Origin: DAOUEO01 sp963763495 | Lineage (GTDB): Bacteria > Chloroflexota > Dehalococcoidia > DSTF01 > JALHUB01 | Reading direction: 5' to 3' | DNA length: 64,000 nt | NCBI GenBank assembly: GCA_963763495.1 | Contig: CAVXOY010000007.1 | Span: forward strand, 1 to 64,000 | Shown here: piece by piece, positions 19,301 through 29,278 of the stretch | How positions within the stretch are numbered: the first letter of the stretch is position 1 | How the letters are laid out: every line of letters starts with the position of its first letter | Translations under genes and position numbers: made by a program | The notes under the pieces: model-generated | Database searches by the model: none | Told to the model about the DNA's origin: nothing | What the model saw: the letters and a program-made list of their open reading frames with translations, nothing else

Positions 19301-21092
19301 CGGCGCCCGCGGTATCGAGGCATAGAGGCGGTTGCTGCTGAGGACGATATAGTCGGCCTTGTTGATGCCCTCCAGCAAAGTCGAGGACGGGTCCGACAGG
19401 TCGAAGCCGTACGGCTCGACCTGTACCACGTTGAAGTCCGCGCGCTTTCTCACCTACGCTGAAGGGCACGCAGTCGTCCCATGCCTCGCAGGTGATCGCC
19501 GACTTTGCCGGCAGGTTGTCGATCATCCACACGGACGCCTGCACCCGGCTCAGCGGCTGCCGGTAGATATTCGTGAAGGCGAGCGCCCAAAGGACCGTGA
19601 AGACCACCACTCCCACTACCGTCGCCCGTAGGAGGATGGGAGGCAGGCAACCGAGCATGGGCCCGCGGGACGCCCAGCGGCGCAGGAAGTCGTGCAGTGT
19701 TGGGCTGCGGGCAAAGCCCCAGAGCTCACTGAGGAGGCTGGCCGCCAGCAGCACCAGCGCTGGGTAGATGGGCAGGAAGTAGCGCATCGTGTGGTTGAAC
19801 TGGCGTCCCCAGAAGAGGAAGTAGAAGGTTATCCAGACCAGCAGGAGAAGGTTCGTCCCCTCTCGCCGCCGTAACGAGGCGCCACGCTGCCCACAGGAAG
19901 CCCGCCCAGGCCGCTATCCCCAGGGGCAGCCCCATTCCCCACAGGACCATGTTCTGGAGCGGAAACAGATAAGGCTGCTCGGCCCACCCATTCCCAGTTG
20001 AAGGGGACGTTGCCGCCCCGACTGGAGGCCGATGAGCTCGTGCATGTCCTTGGCGTAGTTGTCGGCGATCCCCACGTTCCACACGTTGGGGCCCGTGAAG
20101 GCGTAGGGCTCGGCCACTCGGAAGACGATGAAGGCTACGAGTATCGGCCAGCAGGAAGTCCGAGCGCCGGCTCGAGCGAGCGAGGTCCGTGCGGTGAGGC
20201 TCTCCGGGCTCTTCGGTCTCCTCCGCCGGCTCGGAGAGCGCCTGAGTCACCGGCCTTCTGCGCGCCAGGAAAGCGATAGTCGGCGACCACAGGCGGCAGA
20301 CCACGGCCAGGGCTATAATCGGGCCCAGGAAGACGCCGCTCAGCTTGCAGGCCGTGGCGAACCCGTAGGCCACGCCCGCTAGGGCGAAGTCGCCCCATCT
20401 CCCGAGCTTGGCGATGCGTACGCAGTAGTAGATGGTGAGGGCGGCGAAAAAGGTCAAGAAGGAATCGACGGTGAAGTAGTGCGCCAGTTGAATGTCCAGC
20501 ACCGCCGTCGACATCAGCAACATCGCCAGCAGCCCCACCCGTCGGTCGTAGAGCAGCCTGCCGGTCAGGAAGACGACGAGGACGGTGCCCGTGGCGAAGA
20601 GGGCTGACCAGACGCGTCCCACCAGGTAGATGGCGTCGTAGCCGTCCCATCTCGGCGCCTCGATGGCGAATGCCTTGGCCAGGCCGTCCTTCACCAGATT
20701 GAGGGGGAAGAAGTCCTGATGCTGGAGCACCTCGCCCGTGATCTTGGTCAGGAAGAGGGGGAAGGTGCCATAGGCGAAAGCCGACCGCCGCCTTTTCTGT
20801 TGTAGGGGCTGAGGGGAGACTCATCGCTGTTGAAGTACTGGCCGAGGCTGTTGGGCACCTTCAGGTCCGTCTCGACCATCGTGATGAAACGCTCGTCCGG
20901 GTGCAGGTGAGTGCCCTGATCCCAGGCTACTCCCCAGAGGCGGAGGACGAACCCGGCGAGGAGGACGAGAAACACCAGCCAGCCGAAGCGCGGCGTCAGC
21001 AGATGTCGCATCAACCGCCCAGCGCGGTCTCCAACTGAGGGAGCCGGCGGTTTCCCTGTGGCGGTCCCGTCCTCTGTTATCTCTTCTTTCAC
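16375..21092 (-). CDS. Giant membrane glycosyltransferase: GT39/PMT fused to DUF2298, seven frameshifts
   Basis: One continuous coding path of about 1,570 codons. The N-terminal third is a GT39/PMT-like lipid-phosphate-sugar-dependent glycosyltransferase: first helix GWLVFLVLLAGFVLRLWGV, acidic loop THLHPDERF, then many helices to YFLPIYPALVLLA. A periplasmic domain follows (CEAWDDCVPF ... VVQVEPYGFDLSDPSS). The C-terminal two thirds is DUF2298/Chlor_Arch_YYY, with GGYLNYYYFGQF, FFSFLFADLHAHVMAIPFD, NSWDYPPFLVMG and YVIVGQVERLYYPQEGIAKF. Frame breaks lie near 20779-20790 (one base missing) and at ~20145, 20016-20019, 19983-19989, 19857-19860, 19453-19454 and 17820-17880 (one base extra each). 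The net correction of five bases leaves 4,713, a multiple of three. It probably glycosylates envelope polymers or proteins. Confidence 0.8.
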
Positions 21093-21306
21093 AGACCCTC
21101 TGACCGGCGAAGCCGCCGCGTCCCAACCGGAGAACGGTGTCTCTCTCGGCTCGTAGTATCTGACGATGAACGAGGAGCAGGCAGACCGTCAGATTGCGCT
21201 CGTGCTTCGCCTCGCGAAACAGTACCGCTATTCTAGCAGGCTTAGGCTCGGTCGGTCACCGAAGAGCCCGACCAAGCCTACCGAATCGATGAACCCTGAG
21301 TCTCGT

Positions 21307-22320
21307 CTACAGTCCCTTCTTCCCGATCAGCACGCAGAGATCGGCGGTGCGACAGGAGTAGCCCCACTCGTTGTCGTACCAGGAAAGCACCTTCACCAAA
21401 CTCCCCTCGATGACCATCGTCAGAGCCGGGTCGAAGATCGAGCTGGCTGGGTTGCCCTTGAAGTCCACGCTGACCAGCGGCTCCTCTTCGTACTCTATGA
21501 TCCCCTTAAGAGACCCTTCCGCCGCCTTCTTGACCGCCGCGTTCACGTCCTCGACCGTGACCTCTCTCTCCAGGTCGGCCACGAAATCGACTATCGATAC
21601 GGTAGGTGTGGGGACCCGCAGCGACAGGCCGTGCAGCTTCCCCTTGAGTTCGGGTATGACGAGCGTGACCGCTTTGGCGGCGCCCGTGGTCGTCGGGATG
21701 ATGCTCAAGCCCGCCGACCGGGCCCGTCGCAGGTCGCGATGCACCGTGTCCAGGATCACCTGGTCGTTGGTGTAGGAGTGGATGGTGTTCATCAGCCCCC
21801 GCTTGACCCCGAAGGCCTCGTGCAAGACCTTAACCAGCGGCGCGATGCAGTTAGTGGTGCAAGACGCGTTGGAGATGATGTGGTGCTTGGCGTGGTCGTA
21901 CTGGTCATCGTTGACGCCCAGCACAATCGTCACGTCTTCGTTCTTGGCCGGCGCCGAGATGATCACCTTCTTGACGCTGTCGTGGAGGTGGGCCTTCGCC
22001 TTCTCAGCGTCCGTGAACCGGCCGGTGGACTCGATAACGATCTGGGCGCCGACATCCTGCCAGGGGATAAGCCCCGGCTCGCGCTCGGAGAACACCCGCA
22101 CCGTGCTCCCGTCGATCTTCAGGTTGTTCCCGTCGACGCCGACCTTGCCGGAGTAGCGGCCGTAGCTGGAGTCGTACTTGAAAAGATGGGCGTTCGTCTC
22201 CGGCGGCGCCAGGTCATTGACAGCGACGACCTCCAGCTCTTTGGGGTAGTACTCCAGCATTGCCTTGAGCACTAGGCGGCCGATGCGCCCGAAACCGTTG
22301 ATACCGATCTTAGTTGCCAT
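21307..22320 (-). CDS. gap: Glyceraldehyde-3-phosphate dehydrogenase, type I
   Basis: Glycolytic enzyme converting glyceraldehyde-3-phosphate to 1,3-bisphosphoglycerate with NAD. 337 residues, the normal length. The Rossmann start is KIGINGFGRIGRLVLKA, the catalytic Cys154 lies in SNASCTTNCIAP, and the C-terminal SWYDNEWGYSCR is present. The ATG follows GAGGAGGAGGAAAT, one of the strongest ribosome-binding sites here. eno lies two genes upstream on the same strand, so two lower-glycolysis genes are grouped. No frameshift. Confidence 0.97.
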   Translation of the reverse strand: MATKIGINGFGRIGRLVLKAMLEYYPKELEVVAVNDLAPPETNAHLFKYDSSYGRYSGKVGVDGNNLKIDGSTVRVFSEREPGLIPWQDVGAQIVIESTGRFTDAEKAKAHLHDSVKKVIISAPAKNEDVTIVLGVNDDQYDHAKHHIISNASCTTNCIAPLVKVLHEAFGVKRGLMNTIHSYTNDQVILDTVHRDLRRARSAGLSIIPTTTGAAKAVTLVIPELKGKLHGLSLRVPTPTVSIVDFVADLEREVTVEDVNAAVKKAAEGSLKGIIEYEEEPLVSVDFKGNPASSIFDPALTMVIEGSLVKVLSWYDNEWGYSCRTADLCVLIGKKGL

Positions 22321-22380
22321 ATTTCCTCCTCCTCGAAATGAGTTTGATTATTCCTTATAGTTGTCGGATCGGGTTCGGCG

Positions 22381-22698
22381 TCACTCGATCTTGACCGCTG
22401 TCCCCGAAGCGGTGACCATCAACATCGAGCCCTTCAGCGTCTCGTAGTCAATGTCCACGCTCAGGACGGCGTTGGCACCCAGCGCCTCCGCTGCCTGCTG
22501 CATCTCCGCCAGCGCCGTCTCGCGGGCCTTCTTCAGGTCTTTCTCATAGCCGGCGGAGCGGCCGCCGATGACATCGCGGATGCCGGCGCCGAAGTCCTTG
22601 AAGATGTTAGCGCCGAGGATCGCTTCTCCGGCGACGACGCCCAGGTACTCGCGCACTGCCTTCCCTTCGACGCTTGGGGTTGTGGTGACTATCATCAT
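22381..22698 (-). CDS. YbjQ/UPF0145 family protein
   Basis: 105 residues from the ATG pair at 22698, which has AAGGAG six bases before it. The family pattern is clear: an N-terminal strand MMIVTTTPSVEGK, YLGVVAGEAILGANIFKDF, GGRSAGYEKDLKKARETALAEM, and the closing GANAVLSVDIDYE...MVTASGTAVKIE. Members form pentameric rings and are sometimes labelled heavy-metal-binding; the function is not established. It sits between eno and gap on the same strand. Confidence 0.9.
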   Translation of the reverse strand: MMIVTTTPSVEGKAVREYLGVVAGEAILGANIFKDFGAGIRDVIGGRSAGYEKDLKKARETALAEMQQAAEALGANAVLSVDIDYETLKGSMLMVTASGTAVKIE

Positions 22699-22788
22699 CG
22701 ACTCCTTTCGAATGAGCATTCTGACCGAGTTCTACAGGATCGGGACTCTGTGCCCGCCCTGCCACGATTCAATTCAGCTTGAGCTCGC

Positions 22789-24095
22789 CTACCCGACCGC
22801 CTTCTCTCGCAACGACGCCAGCCGGAAGCCCTTCCAGCCCGCGTACTCCGCTGCCTCTCCCAACTCCTCCTCGATCCGCAGCAGCCGGTTGTACTTCGCT
22901 ACCCGCTCGCTGCGGGCAGGGGCGCCCGTCTTGATCTGGCCCGCGCCGGTCGCCACCACCAGGTCGGCGATCGTCGTGTCCTCCGTCTCGCCGCTGCGAT
23001 GGCTGATGATCGCTGCCCATCCCGCTCGCTGCGCCATGTCGATGGCCGCCAGCGTCTCGCTCAGCGTGCCGATCTGGTTCAGCTTGATGAGGATGGCGTT
23101 CGCCGCCCCCTCCTTGATGCCCTTGGCCAGCCGCTCCGTGTTCGTGACGAACAGGTCATCGCCGATCACTTGCACGTTGCGGCCGATCTCAGCGGTAAGC
23201 TTCCACCAGCCGCTCCAGTCGTCCTCCGCCAGCCCGTCCTCGATGCTGACGATGGGGTAGCGGCTGCACCAGTCCTTCCAGTGGCTGACCAGTTCATCGC
23301 TGGAGAGGCGCTTCCCCTCCTTGGTCAGACGTACTGCTTGCTCTCGGCGTCATACAGCTCGCTTGCCGCCGGGTCGAGCGCTATCGCTACGTCCTCGCCC
23401 GGCTTGTAACCGGCGGCCTCGATGGCGGCCAGCACCACCTCCACGGCGTCGCTGTTGCCGCTCAGTGACGGTGCGAAGCCCCCTTCGTCGCCGACGTTAG
23501 TGGAGAGCTTCCGTCCCGCCAGCACCTTCTTGAGGGCCTGGTAGACCTCGCTGCCCATCTGGAGGGCGCGGGCGAAGCTCTCGGCGCCGACCGGCATCAC
23601 CATGAACTCCTGGAAGTCGGTCGAGTCCGCCGCGTGACGGCCGCCGTTGAGGATGTTGAACATCGGCACCGGCAGCACGTGCGCCGAGGGGCCGCCCAGG
23701 TATCGGTACAGGGGCAGGCCCAGCGAGGCGGCGGCGGCCCGCGCGACCGCCAGCGATACGCCCAGAATAGCGTTCGCACCCAGGTTCGACTTGTCGGGCG
23801 TGCCGTCGAGCGCGCACATCGTCCGGTCGACGGTCAGTTGGTCAAACGCCGACATATCCAGCAGGGCGTCGGCGATCTTGCCGTTCACGTTCTCGACCGC
23901 CTTCAGCACCCCTTTGCCGGAGTAGCGCGACTGATCGCCGTCGCGTAGCTCCAGCGCCTCGTGGCTGCCGGTGCTGGCGCCGGAGGGCACAGCCGCCCTT
24001 CCCGAAGCGCCGTCGATCAGGCCGACCTCTACCTCGATTGTCGGATTGCCACGGGAGTCAAGGATTTCGCGGGCGTGGACTGATTCGATTTCCAT
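22789..24095 (-). CDS. eno: Enolase, one missing base
   Basis: Converts 2-phosphoglycerate to phosphoenolpyruvate. It starts MEIESVHAREILDSRGNP at 24095 and ends FRLASLREKAVG. GASTGSHEALELRDGD, the loop SHRSGETEDTTIADL and LIKLNQIGTL mark a full enolase. The frame is lost near 23328-23331: ESKQYV runs into TGA, while supplying one base gives LTKEGKRLSSDELVSHWKDW and the expected SIEDGLAEDDWSGW, for 435 residues in total. A single deletion in an otherwise perfect essential enzyme is best explained as a sequence error. The 5' end overlaps the upstream LOG-like gene by 38 bases. Confidence 0.93.
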
Positions 24096-24597
24096 TGGCG
24101 GGGTCCTCCAGTGAAATGGAATTGTTTGCTACGGTTTGGGCGGCGGCGAGCGCCTTCTCGACCGCCTCTTTCGGACTGTCGGCAAGGATCAGCGGCGGCT
24201 GCTCCGGGCCGGGAGCGGTCAGCGACCAGCTCGCCAGCAGGACCACCGGCTTCCCGTATTGCAGAGCATAGGCGATCTCGGAAAGGGTACCGTAGGAGCC
24301 GTCGATGGCGATGACCGCGCTTCCCGAAAGGACGACAATCGTGTTGCGGGCGATGCCCAGGCCGGTGACGATAGGGAACTCGACATAAGGATTCATTCCC
24401 TTAGTGTCGCCGGTGGGCAGAATACCGACGGTGTGTCCGCCTTCCGCCCGAGCGCCCCGGCAGGCCGCCTCCATGACGCCGCCGCGTCCGCCGCAGACCA
24501 GCGTGCAACCGCGTCTGGCTAGCTCGCGGCCCACCTCCTCGGCCATGCGGATAGCCTCTGGCGGGGCGTTGTCGCCGCCCACAACCGAGATCATCAT
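24058..24597 (-). CDS. TIGR00725/LOG-like Rossmann protein
   Basis: 179-residue protein of the SLOG fold. Visible are an N-terminal ISVVGGDNAPPEAIRMAEEV, the nucleotide loop CGGRGGVMEAACRGA (about 36-50), and DGSYGTLSEIAYALQYGKPVVLL. The last replaces the PGGxGTxxE motif of the cytokinin-activating LOG enzymes, so that activity should not be assumed. The gene runs 38 bases into eno. TIGR00725 members are widespread and of unproven function. Confidence 0.82.
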   Translation of the reverse strand: MMISVVGGDNAPPEAIRMAEEVGRELARRGCTLVCGGRGGVMEAACRGARAEGGHTVGILPTGDTKGMNPYVEFPIVTGLGIARNTIVVLSGSAVIAIDGSYGTLSEIAYALQYGKPVVLLASWSLTAPGPEQPPLILADSPKEAVEKALAAAQTVANNSISLEDPANGNRISPRPRNP

Positions 24598-24637
24598 CCT
24601 AGGACAATCATATCGGGCGGGAACCCCTGCGACAAGG

Positions 24638-26562
24638 CTAAGGGGCCGTATTCAGCGAGTATTCGTACTTCGCCGTCTCGGTCGTGCCTGCCGTTATGGC
24701 GGCGACGACGATCACGGCCTTTGTCGGCCCGCCATCCGATCCCTTGAGGTCAATGGTGGCTCGGTTGTCTTGATCTAGACTGATTTGTCTGACCTGAGGC
24801 TCCTTGCCGAGTTCGATGACTTGGACCAGGAACCGCTGGGAAAGCGGCCCCGTGAGACGCTGGAAGCCCGAAGCCTGCCAGCCGCCATCCTGCTCGGCGT
24901 CGTCCATGAGGCCCAGCTCAGGGATCGAGATGTCGTCGATTGCCCATCCTGACGCGTTGACGCCGGCGTCGGTCACGTACTCAAAGCGCAGCAGCACTCG
25001 TTGTCCGGCGAACGGCGTCAGGTCTATCGATTCCTCCACCCATTCCGGTTCCGTTCCGCCGCCGCTCTTCCCCGTGTAGCCGGGGCCATACGCCTGCTGC
25101 AGCGGGTTATCCTCGGTGGTGTGGCGGCCCGGGCAGTATCTTCCAGGTAGCGCCGCCGTCCGTCGACACCTCGACGTAGCCGTAGTCATACCAGCGCTCG
25201 ATGTCGAACCAGGTCCAGAAGCGAAGCGTGGCGCTGGAGAGGCCGCTCAGGTCGACCTCGCGCGTGAGCATCGTGTCGATGTCGTCTCCCCGCGCCGACC
25301 ACCACTGCCCGCGGCCGCTGTGGGCTTCGTTTGCCAGCGCCGGCACGGTCTCCGCCCCGTCGAAGGTGAAGGTGCCTCCGTCTGACGGAAGCTCCACCTC
25401 GATGTAGTCAGCGGCGAACTGGTGCACCGTGTCCTCGCCGCTGGTCGTCTGGCTCAGGAGAGCCGTAGGTGGCACCGAGACGTCCAGGTCTGGGTAGCTG
25501 TATATCCCGCCGTCAGGGTCGTCGAGGTAGTTGGCGATCACCCAGTCGCGGAATAGGCCGTTGAAATCGATGTCTAACCCCTGCTGCCGCAAGAAGGCGC
25601 TGATACCGGCCATGCCGTTCTGTTGGTCCAGCACGAGGTCCAGCAAATGATCGGTGCCCCCGACCCGGTCGATGAGATAGCGGAGGAAGAGGTCAGCGGC
25701 GCCGTAGTGGGCGTAGTTGTCCCCCTGAGGGTCCCAGTCGTTGAGCTGCGTGTCCGGCCGCTGAAGGAAGCTGTCACTCATCGAGCTCCCTGTCCGCACC
25801 AGACCGGCGGCCACCTCCGACAGTCCCTCGTTGACCCATAGCTCCTCATTCCCGTCGCCGTTGTAGTCGACCAGATGCTGAAGCTCATGGGCCACGATGC
25901 CGGTGTAGACGTCGCTCCCCGGCGTCAGCGACGGCAGGTCGATGTATACCATCTCCCGCTCGTTGCTCAGCGGATTCACCACTTTCGGGTGCTCGTCGAT
26001 ATCGCTGAAATAGCCGGCCGCTCCCTCGAGCCGGACGTGAAGGATGGTTATGCGCGGGTCGTTATCGATCCCCGGACTGCGCTCCTGTCCGAAGGTGCTT
26101 GTGACAGTGGGGTAGATCTCCTCCTCAAACCTCTCTCCTGCCCGCGCTAGGTCCTCTTGGGAGAAGCTCTCGCCGTCCTGCACGTAGAAATAGGCATGTG
26201 GCGTCTTCAGTTGGAGCGTTGCCCAGATCTCCAGCGCCTGTGGCGGGATCTCCGCCGCCTCTCCTGGAGGGGACATCTCTACGACGTGAAAGAGCGTCCG
26301 GTCGCCGATGTTGTAGTCGGGCGCAATCGGGTTCACCTGATCGGGGATGTCGCCCGTCACGCCGCCCAGCCGCCGCGCCAGTGCGATCAAGTCCCTCTGC
26401 GGCAGCGTTGCCTCTTCCGGCAGGGGTGTTGCTATGGGGTAATAGCGGCTGTCGGTCGGCTTGCCGTCGTCTCTGGTGAAGGCGTCGAGCTCTGCTGGTC
26501 TTCTTGTCCGAGCAGGCGTTCGCCAGGGCCAGGATCAGGACCAGACACAAGAAAGCAGCCAA
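24638..26562 (-). CDS. Secreted zinc metalloprotease with MAM-like C-terminal domain, two frameshifts
   Basis: Lipoprotein or exported protease of about 640 residues. The best start is TTG at 26562, with GGAGGAG upstream, giving AAFLCLVLILALANAC with a lipobox-like Cys. The catalytic HELQH and the downstream WVNEGLSE glutamate form a gluzincin zinc site near residues 195-220, as in M6/M30-like peptidases. The C-terminal ~230 residues carry the jelly-roll fold of immune-inhibitor-A-type proteases (LRFWTWFDIERWYDYGYVEVS, DLTPFAGQRVLLRFEYVTD, GWAIDDISI). One extra base each at 26491-26498 and 25123-25130 breaks the frame; corrected length is divisible by three. It probably degrades external protein. 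Confidence 0.8.
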
Positions 26563-26617
26563 ACATCTTGTTGTCTGGCTGCTCCTCCAGAAGAATCGAT
26601 GACCGAACGCGGCGCTG

Positions 26618-27541
26618 CTATTTCGCTCTCGGATGAGCCTTCTCGTAGACCTGACGAACCATGTCGTCGCTGAGCTTTGTATAGACCTGAGTGGTCGACA
26701 TGTTAGCATGGCCAAGGAGTTCCTGAACGTTACGTAACGGAGCTCCGCCTTTCAGCATATGGGTAGCGAAGCTGTGGCGCAAGGTGTGCGGCGTGACCGG
26801 TTTGCTGATCGCAGCCGCCTTCGCGTGCCCCTTGAGTATCAGCCAGAACCCTTGGCGGGTCAGTCGCTCTCCCCGCCGGTTGACAAAGAGAGCGGGTTGG
26901 TGCTTGTTCTTCACCAGACGCGGCCGGCCCTCGTCCAGGTACTCTTCCACGGCCTGCAGGGCATCCCTGTGGATCGGGATGGTACGTTCCTTCGAACCCT
27001 TTCCCAAGCAGCGGACGTGGGGCGCCCGCTGGTTCATGTGGACGTGGTTCACGTCCAGCGAAACGAGCTCGGTTACCCGTAGTCCGGTGGCGTACAGCAG
27101 TTCCAGCATCGCCTTGTCGCGCTTTGCCTCCGGCGTGTCGAAGCGCGCCGGCTGCTCCAGCAGTTCGTCCACTTCCCGGATCGATAGCGGCTTGGGAAGG
27201 GACTTCGGTACCCGGAACCCCACGTTCTCAGTGGGATTCTGCGCCACCAAGTTCTCCACCTGATGAAGATAAGCGAAGAAGGCCTTGAGGGCGGCGATCT
27301 TGCGGGCCACAGTGGCCTCCGCGTAGTGCCGGCTCTTTAGCTCGGAGATGTACTCGATGATGAGAGCTCGATCCACCTTGTTCCAGGGTGGGGAGTCACC
27401 ATTGACGTTGGTGACGGTTTGAACGTAAGTGCGGAACTGGGAGAGGTCGTTTCTATAGGCGGCAATCGTGTTGGTAGAAGAACCCTTCTCTACGGATAGA
27501 TAACTTAGGAACTGACCAACCCGGTCGTCCATGACCATCAC
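26618..27541 (-). CDS. xerD: Tyrosine recombinase XerC/XerD type
   Basis: 307 residues, with the N-terminal core-binding SAM-like domain (FLSYLSVEKGSSTNTIAAYR) and a full catalytic set: Arg in LYATGLRVTELVSLD, Lys in KERTIPIH, His-x-x-Arg in HTLRHSFATHML, and His and Tyr in LGHANMSTTQVYTKLS. Starts at 27541 (GTG), 27538 or 27532 (ATG) are possible; the last is best spaced from GAGG. Length and motifs fit the chromosome-dimer resolvase rather than a phage integrase, and no element borders it. A promoter-like TAAAAT with TAGACA lies about 60 bases upstream. No dif site was recognised. Confidence 0.88.
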   Translation of the reverse strand: MMVMDDRVGQFLSYLSVEKGSSTNTIAAYRNDLSQFRTYVQTVTNVNGDSPPWNKVDRALIIEYISELKSRHYAEATVARKIAALKAFFAYLHQVENLVAQNPTENVGFRVPKSLPKPLSIREVDELLEQPARFDTPEAKRDKAMLELLYATGLRVTELVSLDVNHVHMNQRAPHVRCLGKGSKERTIPIHRDALQAVEEYLDEGRPRLVKNKHQPALFVNRRGERLTRQGFWLILKGHAKAAAISKPVTPHTLRHSFATHMLKGGAPLRNVQELLGHANMSTTQVYTKLSDDMVRQVYEKAHPRAK

Positions 27542-27701
27542 CTCACGTGGCTATTACTGAGGGGAAGAGCGGCTCTTATTTTACCACAGCGTTATTAGTT
27601 GTCTAGGCGGTGAGGGGGAAAATGTCGACAATTTTTCGACACTGGCAGCGCCTCTGGAGGGTTACTACCCATCAATCGCCGTCCCCCGGGGCGGCCGGTG
27701 A

Positions 27702-28367
27702 CTAGAGACGCTCCGAACTCTCCTCATCCGGCCAGGCGTCGCCTCCGATCAGCGGGACGAAGCGGCACTGTCCATGTCGCGTAACCGTTGTCCCCTTTTC
27801 CTCACGCCGCACCGATAGGAGTTGCTGTAGCGACCGCTGGCCCACCGGTATCACCAGCCGGCCGCCGCAGGCCAGTTGGTCGACGAGCTCCTGCGGTACG
27901 CGCGGCGCTCCCGCCGTGACCAAGATCGCGTCGTACGGCGCCTCGCTGGGCCAGCCCAGCGTCCCTTCCTCGGGCACGCGCACCGCGATGTTGCGGTAAC
28001 CCAGTTCCCGCAGACGCTGGGCGGCGCTTTCCGCCAGCGCGGGCACCCTCTCCACCGTGACTACCTGCTCCGCCAGCTCTGCCAGTATCGCCGCCTGGTA
28101 GCCCGACCCCGTTCCCAGTTCCAGCACCTTCTCCTGGCCTCTTAGCTGGGCCACCTCCGTCATTATCGCCACCATCAACGGCTGCGATATCGTCTGGCCG
28201 TAGCCTATGGGCAGGGGGCGGTCATCGTAGGCATAGCGCTGGAGCTCTGTTGGCAGGAAGCGTTCGCGGGGGACGCGGTTCATCGCCACCAGCACCCGTT
28301 CGTCCTTGATCTCGCGGCGCAGGCTGTTGATGAGGCTCTCGCGGGCGGCGGCGAAGTCGGTCTCCAT
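27702..28367 (-). CDS. pcm: Protein-L-isoaspartate O-methyltransferase
   Basis: Repairs damaged proteins by methylating L-isoaspartyl residues with S-adenosylmethionine. From the ATG at 28367 it is 221 residues. Motifs: RVPRERFLP, YDDRPLPIGYGQTISQP, SAM-binding LELGTGSGYQAAILAEL, VERVPALAE, and YDAILVTAGAPRVP. An upstream in-frame extension to 28436 adds 23 residues without homology. Divergent from the DUF72 gene. Confidence 0.93.
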   Translation of the reverse strand: METDFAAARESLINSLRREIKDERVLVAMNRVPRERFLPTELQRYAYDDRPLPIGYGQTISQPLMVAIMTEVAQLRGQEKVLELGTGSGYQAAILAELAEQVVTVERVPALAESAAQRLRELGYRNIAVRVPEEGTLGWPSEAPYDAILVTAGAPRVPQELVDQLACGGRLVIPVGQRSLQQLLSVRREEKGTTVTRHGQCRFVPLIGGDAWPDEESSERL

Positions 28368-28488
28368 ACCGGTGTCCCCGCGGAATTCAGATAGAACGGC
28401 TTCCACTACCATAGCACACACGGAGGGCGCGCCCAAGACGGCCGCCGGTGCTATAATGGCGCCGCGAAGCTGTCAGGGGAGTCTATTC

Positions 28489-29244
28489 ATGCCCTCCCGA
28501 TACTGGATTGGGACGTCCGGGTGGGTCTACAGCCACTGGCGGGGCCCCTTCTATCCCCAGGACCTGCCCGCCGCCAAGTGGCTCGACTACTTCTACCGGC
28601 GCTTCACCACCGTCGAGCTAAACGCCAGCTTCTATCGTCTTCCCAAAGAGCAGACTTGGCGGAACTGGGGTCTGAAAGTCCCCGCCGGGTTCCGATTTGC
28701 CGTGAAGGCCAGCCGCTACATCACCCACATCAAGCGTCTGAACGACTGCGAGGAGCCCCTGGAGACGTTCCTTGACCGCGCCCGCCTGCTCGGCGATGCC
28801 CTGGGCCCTGTTCTCTACCAGATGCCGCCCAACTTCCATCGCACGCCCGAAAACAGCGACCGTCTCGCCTATTTTCTCTCGCTCCTGCCCTACGACGTTC
28901 GCCATGTCTTCGAGTTCCGGCATGCCTCCTGGTTCGACGCCGAGACGTTCGCCCTTCTCCGGATCCATAACGTCGGCTTCTGCGCCTTCCACATGGTGGA
29001 CCGGGAGACGCCGCTGGAAGCGACGACCGACTTCGCCTACCTGCGCTTCCACGGCACGGCCGGCCTCTACGGCGGCTCCTACAGCGACGAGCAGCTTGCC
29101 GGCTGGGCGCGCCGCCTCCGCGATCTGCCCGATGACGTCCGCGATGTCTACGTCTACTTCAACAACGACACCCTCGGCCACGCCGTCGCCAACGCCCAGA
29201 CCCTGGCCTCTCTCCTGAGTGCGCAGAAATCGGCTGTGGGGTGA
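28489..29244 (+). CDS. DUF72 (YecE) family TIM-barrel protein
   Basis: 251 residues starting at the ATG at 28489. The family opening YWIGTSGWVYSHWRGPFYP, TTVELNASFYRLP, FRFAVKASRYITH, QMPPNF and EFRHASWF are all present, as is the C-terminal DVYVYFNNDTLGHAVANA. The function of DUF72 is unknown. A TATAAT lies at 28452-28457, about 32 bases upstream. It converges on uvrC with only 34 bases between stops. Confidence 0.92.
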   Translation: MPSRYWIGTSGWVYSHWRGPFYPQDLPAAKWLDYFYRRFTTVELNASFYRLPKEQTWRNWGLKVPAGFRFAVKASRYITHIKRLNDCEEPLETFLDRARLLGDALGPVLYQMPPNFHRTPENSDRLAYFLSLLPYDVRHVFEFRHASWFDAETFALLRIHNVGFCAFHMVDRETPLEATTDFAYLRFHGTAGLYGGSYSDEQLAGWARRLRDLPDDVRDVYVYFNNDTLGHAVANAQTLASLLSAQKSAVG

Positions 29245-29278
29245 CTTGTGGGATCGGGATCCCGAACGAGGTGTATCT

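Noticed and set aside
21166..22275. 369-codon open frame antisense to gap
   Set aside because: gap is intact on the other strand with all catalytic residues; the antisense translation is His/Arg/Val-rich noise.
23320..23335. Programmed frameshift in eno
   Set aside because: No slippery heptamer or downstream structure, and enolase is not known to use recoding; a missing base explains it.
27601..27660. dif site next to the Xer gene
   Set aside because: The TGTCGA...TCGACA inverted repeat lacks the 11-6-11 dif layout and conserved core.
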